From a virus, in the IMG/VR virus record IMGVR_UViG_3300037189_012917, positions 1 through 24,585 of that record: DNA of 24,585 bases; one strand, 5' to 3'. Below are positions 11,417 to 16,602 of the stretch, in pieces. Both the position numbers and the translations under genes were made by a program. Under the pieces are notes generated by a model that was not told the DNA's origin, made no database searches, and worked only from the letters and a program-made list of their open reading frames with translations. Within the stretch, counting starts at the first letter, position 1; each line of letters starts with the position of its first letter.

Positions 11417-12280
11417 TTAGTTGTTAGTGGGAAGTGTAGTCTGGATGCTATCGATGCGCTTACCAGCGCGGATTTTGGCGATGATGGCCGCAAGGTTGGG
11501 TTCCTCAACCATCTCAAGGCAGCCGGAGCGGTCCTTGGCAGGATACCCCCACGGGTTCTGCTCGTGACAGATGAAAGCCCTGTACAGGCTCCCGTCTTCT
11601 GCCTTGAGGTTCGTAAGGGTCAGCACCTCGTCGAAGACGCCTGGCAGTTCCCTACCGGTCTTGGAGCCTTCAATCTGAGGCTCCCAGAAAACGCGCTTTA
11701 GTTCGTCCTCGTCTCGGTTCAGGATACCGACCATGATTACCGACTTGGTGGCGTGCTGAAGGTGGGTAATCCACCTCATCATTTCCCTGCCCAGCAAGCC
11801 ATAGGCGCCGCGCATGTCAGGCTTCCCTGTGCGCTCACTGAGCGCCTCGGGCTGGACCTGCGACCACTTGAAGCACTCACGTGCTGCAACGGTGATCGAG
11901 TCCACGAACACAGTGTCGTACTGGTCCAGTTCCTTAGGGTCACCAAACATCTCAGATACCTGGTCGTACATCGCTTTGCTGTACGATCCGTTCGTATCTG
12001 AGGGATCCGGGCCACCGATGTAGAGAGCGGCAGCTCTGGCAAGCTCCCATGGGTGGCAGCCAACAGTGCCGGCGACACCGCGGACGTCAAAGACGTTGTC
12101 CTTGGCCCAGTCCTTACCGAGGGCGAGCGTCCCGGCCTCGAAGTCGATGAAGAGCGTCTTCTTTGGGTCAAGCGTACGGGCCTGTGTCGTCTTGCCGGCC
12201 CCTGCTGGGCCGAAGATGCACATTGTTACTTTGTCGCGTGCGGCCTTTTTACGGTCGTCCGCTTTGGTGAATTTAAGCAT
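11417..12280 (-). CDS. Sak4-like RecA-fold ATPase (phage recombinase)
   Basis: A 287-residue P-loop protein starting MLKFTKADDRKKAARDKVTMCIFG. Walker A is GPAGAGKT (24-31), an acidic FIDFEAG strand lies at about 44-50, and Walker B YDTVFVDSI has D127. GAYGLLGREMMRWITHLQHATKSVIMVGILNRDEDE follows (about 157-192). This arrangement is typical of AAA_24/Sak4 single-domain RecA paralogues, which assist annealing or strand exchange with the phage SSB. I choose the ATG at 12280; the longer frame to 12346 overlaps the upstream gene by 74 nt. The chosen start overlaps the upstream stop by 8 nt, with AAAGAA as a weak Shine-Dalgarno. It is next to the ssDNA-binding gene, as in many phages. Confidence 0.83.
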   Translation of the reverse strand: MLKFTKADDRKKAARDKVTMCIFGPAGAGKTTQARTLDPKKTLFIDFEAGTLALGKDWAKDNVFDVRGVAGTVGCHPWELARAAALYIGGPDPSDTNGSYSKAMYDQVSEMFGDPKELDQYDTVFVDSITVAARECFKWSQVQPEALSERTGKPDMRGAYGLLGREMMRWITHLQHATKSVIMVGILNRDEDELKRVFWEPQIEGSKTGRELPGVFDEVLTLTNLKAEDGSLYRAFICHEQNPWGYPAKDRSGCLEMVEEPNLAAIIAKIRAGKRIDSIQTTLPTNN

Positions 12281-12686
12281 GGTTCTTTTGTAGTTTGATT
12301 GTGGGCGCACTGAACTTCGTAATCCGGGCATCGACCAGTGCGTCAATCAATGCTGAATCTGTCTGACAGGCAAACATCCGTTCAGGCACACTGAACTTTA
12401 GTTCCACCAGTTTGTTGCCGACGTAGGACGGCAGAGCCTCCCAGAGAGCCCGCAGCTTGTCTTGGTCCCAAGACACTGTCTGCTTTACCTCGTAGGTGAG
12501 ACGGACGCCGTCGATTTCCTTCGAGATGCTACCGTGCGTTTTCTCCCGCGCTACCATCTCTGCCGCGAAGTCGCTCGAGGTAAGAGCCAGCAGCTCCGCT
12601 TCCAGCTCCGTGTTTCTTTCCTTCAGGAACGCTATCGACATTCGATTGCTTTCGATTTGTGTTATCAGGTCTTTCACTTTTTTCAC
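12273..12686 (-). CDS. Conserved phage coiled-coil protein of unknown function
   Basis: A 137-residue protein starting from GTG (MKKVKDLITQIESNRMSIAFLKERNTELEAELLAL). Residues 1-40 form a coiled coil. A compact region follows (VRLTYEVKQTVSWDQDKLRALWEALPSYVGNKLVELKFSVPERMF), then DALVDARITKFSAPTIKL at the end. Similar SWDQxKLxxLWxxLP...FSVPER proteins are encoded just before Sak4-type ATPases in other phages, so it probably belongs to the recombination module, but its activity is unknown. The GTG at 12686 lies inside the HTH gene in a different frame, giving an unusual 158-nt overlap. A start at the internal ATG (residue 16) is possible. Confidence 0.7.
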   Translation of the reverse strand: MKKVKDLITQIESNRMSIAFLKERNTELEAELLALTSSDFAAEMVAREKTHGSISKEIDGVRLTYEVKQTVSWDQDKLRALWEALPSYVGNKLVELKFSVPERMFACQTDSALIDALVDARITKFSAPTIKLQKNHA

Positions 12687-12900
12687 TTAGGTGGTCTTCT
12701 AGTTTTAGTTTGAGGCCGTCAGCTTTCGCTAAGTCGACCAGTTGAAGGAACCGATGCATGGGAATGACCCCATGATAGATCCAGTTGTCTAGTGTGCGGT
12801 GGCTTATCTCGACTTTGGCGCCGCACAGCTTTCTGTAAAGCTGGGCTCGGCCTCCAAAGAGTTTGATCACACCACGCACGTCCATTGCTGTTTTTGTCAT
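12529..12900 (-). CDS. HTH transcriptional regulator, first gene of early operon
   Basis: A 123-residue protein starting MTKTAMDVRGVIKLFGGRAQLYRKLCGAKVEISHRTLDNWIYHGVIPMHRFLQLVDLAK. The FGGRAQLYRKLC...ISHRTLDNWIYHGVIPMHRFLQL segment (14-55) is a Cro/YdaS-like helix-turn-helix, with RTLDNW in the recognition helix, so it probably binds operators of its own and other early promoters. Residues after about 70 are charged, low in hydrophobic residues, and overlap the 12273 gene out of frame, so the tail may be structureless. The longer frame to 12942 adds 14 residues across the promoter, so the ATG at 12900 is preferred. A promoter-like element and a terminator lie immediately upstream. Confidence 0.72.
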   Translation of the reverse strand: MTKTAMDVRGVIKLFGGRAQLYRKLCGAKVEISHRTLDNWIYHGVIPMHRFLQLVDLAKADGLKLKLEDHLSEKSERPDNTNRKQSNVDSVPEGKKHGAGSGAAGSYLERLRGRDGSAGENAR

Positions 12901-12906
12901 GGCGAG

Positions 12907-12937
12907 AACATACCTAGCGTGCGCTGTTTGTGCGCGC
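12907..12937 (-). promoter_or_regulatory. Candidate early promoter/operator (leaderless geometry)
   Basis: On the minus strand TATGTT (12912-12907) is a good -10, and exactly 6 nt separate it from the ATG at 12900, placing +1 at the start codon. Upstream lie GCGCACAAA (12935-12927) and GCACGCTA (12922-12915), both also found in the same order before the 954 gene (906-914 and 921-928). No good -35 at 17-nt spacing is seen, so activator dependence is possible. Confidence 0.45.
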
Positions 12938-12940
12938 AAC

Positions 12941-12975
12941 AAAAAAGGCGCACTATTTTTAAGTGCGCCTTTTTT
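12941..12975. terminator. Bidirectional intrinsic terminator between late and early operons
   Basis: AAAAAAGGCGCACT (12941-12954) and AGTGCGCCTTTTTT (12962-12975) form a perfect 14-bp stem with a 7-nt loop. A/T tracts on both sides allow termination in either direction. It lies 18 nt after the endolysin stop and 41 nt before the HTH gene start, so it would end the leftward late transcript just before the early promoter. Confidence 0.9.
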
Positions 12976-12993
12976 ATACTGCGGGGGAAAGAC

Positions 12994-13539
12994 TTACGAC
13001 AGATCGCAATCGGCTCGAAGGTCATTTAGCCGGTTCAGCCATCCCTTTAAGAACCGCTTTAAGTGCGGCTTGTTTTCGGAAAGCTGCACGTAGAAGGTCT
13101 CCTTCTGATCGCAAACGTGTTTCGCTAAAGTCTTTGCGTCAATCTCAGCGAGTGCATCCGAGACTGCCAGCCTGGTCTTCGGGCCCCACGCACCATCAGC
13201 CGTAACGCTCACGGCTCGTTGCAGAAACTTGGTTTGCTGACCGATGCCGCAATTCACAGCGCCATCAAAGTGAACCTGGCTCAGCGGCCACGGCATTTCA
13301 TCGCAGTGCGCTCGCTCCCAGTAGTGCCGACGATACACCTCTCCGGCTTCTTCAACTGTCAGGCTATCAAGATCTAATTCCGGGTGACTGGCTTCGTCCA
13401 AGCCGAACTTCGTGCGTCCTCCGGCGTCTCCTGCTTCGCACTCGACAACGGCAAAGTTCATGTCGCCGTAATGTCCCTTCGCGTAGACCGTTTCGTGTTC
13501 CAAACAGAACTTTAGCGCCTTCTCAAATGGGTCACTCAT
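12994..13539 (-). CDS. Endolysin, GH108-type N-acetylmuramidase with peptidoglycan-binding domain
   Basis: A 181-residue enzyme that should cut the MurNAc-GlcNAc bond of peptidoglycan for lysis. FEKALKFCLEHETVYA (5-20) carries the putative catalytic Glu (E16, equivalent to the Glu of the usual xEGGY). AGGRTKFGLDEASHPELDLDSLTVEEAGEVYRRHYWERA (39-77) is the family core. WPLSQVHFDGAVNCGIGQQTKFLQRAVSVTADGAWGPKTRLAV (84-126) matches the C-terminal predicted peptidoglycan-binding domain of this lysozyme family. It has about the usual family length. There is no signal peptide, so release needs a holin, and membrane proteins lie directly upstream. ATGA overlap with the 13536 gene and an AGGA Shine-Dalgarno fix the start. 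It is the last gene of the late operon. Confidence 0.88.
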   Translation of the reverse strand: MSDPFEKALKFCLEHETVYAKGHYGDMNFAVVECEAGDAGGRTKFGLDEASHPELDLDSLTVEEAGEVYRRHYWERAHCDEMPWPLSQVHFDGAVNCGIGQQTKFLQRAVSVTADGAWGPKTRLAVSDALAEIDAKTLAKHVCDQKETFYVQLSENKPHLKRFLKGWLNRLNDLRADCDLS

Positions 13540-13763
13540 TTCTTTTTCCTCATTTCCTGAACGGTCTGTGCAATTTTACAAATGGTGTAGACGAGTGATG
13601 CCGTAAGCAGCAGCACCCGAACCCATTCCGAAAAGTCCGACATAGATACAGCGAACGCCGCGAAGTTCACGAAGTTCACCTTCAGCATGTCGTCTATGTG
13701 AGTCTCAAGCATAAGCGAGAAATCCTGGTTTCGCGGGACCGGATGGGAGTTTTCCTCGTTCAT
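13536..13763 (-). CDS. Single-TM membrane protein, candidate lysis protein
   Basis: A 75-residue protein (MNEENSHPVPRNQDFSLMLETHIDDMLKVNFVNFAAFAV...) with one or two hydrophobic stretches: a moderate one (about 30-41) and a stronger one (about 50-67, VRVLLLTASLVYTICKIA). The tail is basic (VQEMRKKK). A polar N-terminus, a helix and a short basic tail directly before the endolysin suggest a holin or antiholin. A second ATG three nt upstream (13766) is also possible. The stop overlaps the endolysin ATG. No family match can be named from sequence alone. Confidence 0.6.
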   Translation of the reverse strand: MNEENSHPVPRNQDFSLMLETHIDDMLKVNFVNFAAFAVSMSDFSEWVRVLLLTASLVYTICKIAQTVQEMRKKK

Positions 13764-13792
13764 CATAGATCCCAGAGTACGGCAGAATCTTA

Positions 13793-14194
13793 TCAGGAGG
13801 AAGCCCGTTCCCGTCGCTTGCGAGTGGTGGCAAAATTCGGACTGGTTTTTGGAGCACCTGAAGGTTTGCGAGGCCGCTGTGGCTTGGGAACCTTGGCGAC
13901 AACTCCGGCACTGGAGCGATTGGTGAAACGGTCATGGTAGTAAAGTGAGAAAAGATAATTTCCAGCGAAACCGTAGTTTAAAATCACTTCGGTCCAGTTT
14001 GGAGTTGATAGCGTAGCAAGGTTCAATACAGCGCCGCAGATTACCAAAGACGAGATGAACTTGCGAATGTAAAAAAGCTCTGGGTGATTGTGTATCTGAT
14101 GCTTGGCGTCACCGAACACGCGGATTGCCATTCCGGCGACTGCAACTACTACAATGACATTAGCGACGGCGTTTGCGATTGTTAACGGGTTCAT
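13793..14194 (-). CDS. Three-TM membrane protein with basic tail, candidate holin component
   Basis: A 133-residue protein with hydrophobic segments at about 7-25 (ANAVANVIVVVAVAGMAIRVF), 45-65 (RKFISSLVICGAVLNLATL) and 70-85 (TEVILNYGFAGNYLFSLYY), followed by a ~45-residue very basic Pro/Lys/Arg tail (KPQRPRKPSGAPKTSPN...). Three helices plus a charged cytoplasmic tail is the classic holin layout, but no family is recognised. It overlaps the preceding gene by 35 nt without an obvious Shine-Dalgarno, so it probably depends on upstream translation. Confidence 0.6.
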   Translation of the reverse strand: MNPLTIANAVANVIVVVAVAGMAIRVFGDAKHQIHNHPELFYIRKFISSLVICGAVLNLATLSTPNWTEVILNYGFAGNYLFSLYYHDRFTNRSSAGVVAKVPKPQRPRKPSGAPKTSPNFATTRKRRERASS

Positions 14195-14465
14195 CTGTGA
14201 GGACTTTTGAGGTGAGAGCTTCTATCGCACGGAGACCGGCAAATCCCAATAGAAATGCGATAGAATAACTATAGGTGGGATCATCTCCAAGCTTGGTGAC
14301 GTGCAGGATTAGCGGCGTGACGTAGTTGGCCGATGCCGCGCCTCCGACCGTCGCAAGAACGGTTCTGCCGGTGTTTAAGCCCGCCGTCTTGGACATCATT
14401 AATAGGGCCCCGAACAACCCGGCGAGGAAAAATCCAACGTCGATATGGATGTCCTTGAGGTTCAT
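14160..14465 (-). CDS. Membrane protein, candidate holin component
   Basis: A 101-residue protein starting MNLKDIHIDVGFFLAGLFGALLMMSKTAGLN. Three hydrophobic regions are visible: 9-25, about 37-53 (VLATVGGAASANYVTPLIL) and about 63-77 (YSYSIAFLLGFAGLRAIEAL), then a basic end NRKRRR. The glycine-rich VGGAASANYVTPLIL pattern recurs in small membrane proteins of phage lysis cassettes that are often called putative holins. A longer frame to 14633 lies within the upstream gene. The ATG at 14465 is favoured because it forms an ATGA overlap with the upstream stop. Confidence 0.65.
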   Translation of the reverse strand: MNLKDIHIDVGFFLAGLFGALLMMSKTAGLNTGRTVLATVGGAASANYVTPLILHVTKLGDDPTYSYSIAFLLGFAGLRAIEALTSKVLTDEPVNNRKRRR

Positions 14466-14938
14466 TTCTTTACCTCTGGCTTGTAGCTGGCCCCGTAGTA
14501 GAAAGACAGGACGCTTGTAAACGCCCCTGTGAGGCTGCCGATCAGCAGGCTGAGTGTCGTGCTCTCCCATAGCTTCAAATACCCCGTGAGCAGCCCTAGA
14601 AGCGTCAAAAAGAACCCTGCGGTCACCACACAAGCCAGCGCAGACGGTACCCAGGAGTGTGTTGCCACCTGCATCGCTCGAGCGTCAGCCTGACCGGCCT
14701 GCGTGATCCGGGCCGCCTCGATGCCGAGTTCCGCGAGGTTAGCCTCGAGATCAGCGTCAGCCTTCTTGAGTGCCGAGATCTGCTCCGCGCTCAGGTTCCC
14801 GGAAAGCGCCTTCTCCACCGACTCCTTGGAGGAATCATTGAGCCGAAGCGCAGATGCCGCAGCGGTGACCGCGGCAGCTCCTAGCGGCCCGCCTAGCAAG
14901 CCGCCAATAGTGGGCAGTAAAGACTTTATCCAATCCAT
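14462..14938 (-). CDS. 3TM holin-like protein (GTA-holin type)
   Basis: A 158-residue protein starting MDWIKSLLPTIGGLLGGPLGAAAVTAAASAL. The hydrophobic Gly/Ala N-terminus (about 5-30), a soluble helical middle (SKESVEKALSGNLSAEQISALKKADADLEANLAELG) and two C-terminal helices (about 100-120 and 127-148) ending in SFYYGASYKPEVKK match 3TM holins of the gene-transfer-agent release type. Such proteins permeabilise the inner membrane so the endolysin can reach peptidoglycan. An AAAGG Shine-Dalgarno lies before the ATG, which overlaps the end of the 14926 gene by 13 nt. Three further small membrane genes follow, so which of them triggers lysis is unclear. Confidence 0.72.
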   Translation of the reverse strand: MDWIKSLLPTIGGLLGGPLGAAAVTAAASALRLNDSSKESVEKALSGNLSAEQISALKKADADLEANLAELGIEAARITQAGQADARAMQVATHSWVPSALACVVTAGFFLTLLGLLTGYLKLWESTTLSLLIGSLTGAFTSVLSFYYGASYKPEVKK

Positions 14939-15228
14939 GCCTTTAAGAGTGCCACGATGATAACGGCAGTACTAGGGTAAATGAAATCAGTCAACCCCTT
15001 CAGCGTCCAGGCCCGCGGCTCGAGGCCTCCGAAGTCCGGCATGTTGCGTCGAAAGCCGCCGTAGTTCTGCTCGATGTTGCGGTACTCGGCCTGGGCGTAC
15101 TCGCGGCCAATGAAATAAAAGCTGCCTGCGGCTGCGCCTGTCCACCAATTACCAAAGATAGCACCAATGACAAATTGCAATGCCAAGGCAATAATGCTGT
15201 GAGCAAGATGCTTAATTACATTCTTCAT
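14926..15228 (-). CDS. Conserved small phage membrane protein
   Basis: A ~100-residue protein (MKNVIKHLAHSIIALALQFVIGAIFGNWWTGAAAGSFYFIGREYAQAEYRNIEQNYGG...). A hydrophobic stretch at 8-40 is followed by the conserved-looking FIGREYAQAEYR motif, a soluble loop and a C-terminal helix STAVIIVALLKAWIG. The GREhAQAEYR motif recurs in small phage proteins near lysis genes, but its function is not known. A GTG two codons upstream (15234) is an alternative start. The start lies within the 15212 gene, and the stop overlaps the next gene. Confidence 0.68.
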   Translation of the reverse strand: MKNVIKHLAHSIIALALQFVIGAIFGNWWTGAAAGSFYFIGREYAQAEYRNIEQNYGGFRRNMPDFGGLEPRAWTLKGLTDFIYPSTAVIIVALLKAWIG

Positions 15229-15367
15229 TTGCACTATGAGCCGCTTCTATTTCTGCTAAGTCCTTTTCGTAAAGTATGCGCGACAGCTCGCAAACTTTTG
15301 CGTTTGCAATATGAAGCGCCTCGGATACGCGCATCAGTTCAATTTTTAGTTTCAAAAGCTCGTTCAT
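15212..15367 (-). CDS. Short coiled-coil protein between spike and lysis genes
   Basis: A 51-residue protein, MNELLKLKIELMRVSEALHI followed by a helix ending HSANEECN. It is almost entirely amphipathic helix and has no membrane segment or lipobox. The ATG follows the stop of the 15369 gene after one nt, and the end overlaps the 14926 gene. The gene is short and only context and codon phasing support it. It could be a small chaperone or lysis regulator. Confidence 0.5.
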   Translation of the reverse strand: MNELLKLKIELMRVSEALHIANAKVCELSRILYEKDLAEIEAAHSANEECN

Positions 15368-15368
15368 A

Positions 15369-16589
15369 CTAGAGGTCAACAACCACAGCGTTTTTCAAAT
15401 GCAACTTCAAGTCTGAAGACCTGAACTCAGCAAAAACTGTTGATCCTGCTTTGACTACAACATTCGAGGAAACATTGGTTCCAAGTTGCAAAAAAATGGT
15501 TGTATTTGACGCGCTGGTATCTAGGTAAATTGAGTCTGCGGCTGCTATCGTCAGGTTTGTGGTGGAGTAAATGTGCTGGTACGCTGACCCAAACTTAATC
15601 CCATACTTTGGGTTGTTGCTTCCATCCCATGAGCCGCAGTTAATCCCAACGGTTCCATTGATTGCAGAACCGTGGAAACAGTTCTTGTCGATGATGATTC
15701 CGTTCCAGAATCCATACATCCCCGCAGTCTGACCGGTCCCGTCGATTGCAACCCCGGCCTTGGCAGGGCTTCCAACGCTGGCAGAAAATACATGCAATCC
15801 AACTGACCACTTGGAGTTAAGCCTGTCGTCTGCGGTAGACCCGGCAACATTCTGGTAAATGTGCGTCTCCATTCCCATCACGCCACCGTCTAGTGTAGAC
15901 TCTTGATACGCGCTTCCCCACACACCGGCCGAGTCGCCGATACCGCCTGTTACCTGAGACTTCCTTGCTCTGCCGGATACCCCGATAACGTCGTTATTCC
16001 CGGATGCATTGTTCCAGGCATACCCCATGATCGAGTGCGTAAAAGCCTGGTTAGCGGTCGAGGTGCCGACCTGCTTGTGCTGCACATAAATCCCCACGGG
16101 AACAGAACCGCCTTCTGCGCCCACAAAGTCAGGCCCGATAGCAGCGTCTCCGTTGTAAACAACGTCGATACGGTCAACCTCTTGCAGTGGCCCCGTAGAT
16201 GCCGTCAGCGTCCGGGTCTGAGTGCCTCCAGAGCTACGCTCCTTGACGCTCGTGCTGTACCCCCAAGGAGAGCTGAAGATGGTTCCGGCAGTGATCGTTC
16301 CGGCGCCTGTCGCCCAGCCGTTGTTGGAGGCGTATACATCAGAAAAGGCTAGAGTAACACCTGTTGCCGCACTGATAAACGCAGCGTAATCGAGAGCGAC
16401 AGGAACAGAAACAGTCAGGTTTGATGTTATTTTGTATGTTCCAGCAGGGAAAGAAACTGTGCTGCCGCTACTGATGGCGGCCTGAACCGCAGTAGTGTCA
16501 TCAGTCACCCCGTCCCCCACCGCTCCAAACTGGAGCACTGATACGATGCCTCGAAGCTTGTCTGCGTTTTGAAAAGATTTGCTGCTCAT
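15369..16589 (-). CDS. Second tailspike-like protein with pectate-lyase-type beta-helix start
   Basis: A 406-residue protein. After a 20-residue arm it has LQFGAVGDGVTDDTTAVQAAISSGSTVSFPAGTYKI (20-54), the hallmark start of Pectate_lyase_3-type right-handed beta-helices in phage spikes. The remainder is Gly/Ser/Thr/Asn-rich beta structure (for example GGIGDSAGVWGSAYQESTLDGGVMGMETHIYQN), ending KLHLKNAVVVDL. No head-binding domain is present, so it probably docks onto the upstream spike or another tail protein. It may bind or degrade surface polysaccharide, but catalytic residues cannot be assigned. It starts 13 nt after the tailspike stop without a clear Shine-Dalgarno. Confidence 0.75.
   Translation of the reverse strand: MSSKSFQNADKLRGIVSVLQFGAVGDGVTDDTTAVQAAISSGSTVSFPAGTYKITSNLTVSVPVALDYAAFISAATGVTLAFSDVYASNNGWATGAGTITAGTIFSSPWGYSTSVKERSSGGTQTRTLTASTGPLQEVDRIDVVYNGDAAIGPDFVGAEGGSVPVGIYVQHKQVGTSTANQAFTHSIMGYAWNNASGNNDVIGVSGRARKSQVTGGIGDSAGVWGSAYQESTLDGGVMGMETHIYQNVAGSTADDRLNSKWSVGLHVFSASVGSPAKAGVAIDGTGQTAGMYGFWNGIIIDKNCFHGSAINGTVGINCGSWDGSNNPKYGIKFGSAYQHIYSTTNLTIAAADSIYLDTSASNTTIFLQLGTNVSSNVVVKAGSTVFAEFRSSDLKLHLKNAVVVDL
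16498..16529. repeat. Spike-module repeat, copy in second spike gene
   Basis: A 32-bp segment matching 17897-17928 at 30 of 32 positions, in the same orientation. It encodes the FGAVGDGVTDD motif of the second spike. It marks homology between the two adjacent spike genes. Confidence 0.85.
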
Positions 16590-16602
16590 AGTGTTGAGTA
16601 AT

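Noticed and set aside
12672-12690. Possible -1 ribosomal frameshift at the A-run joining the HTH and coiled-coil genes
   Set aside because: The A-run is not in X-XXY-YYZ phase for the HTH frame, and joining the two frames would need a +1 shift. Independent GTG initiation is simpler.
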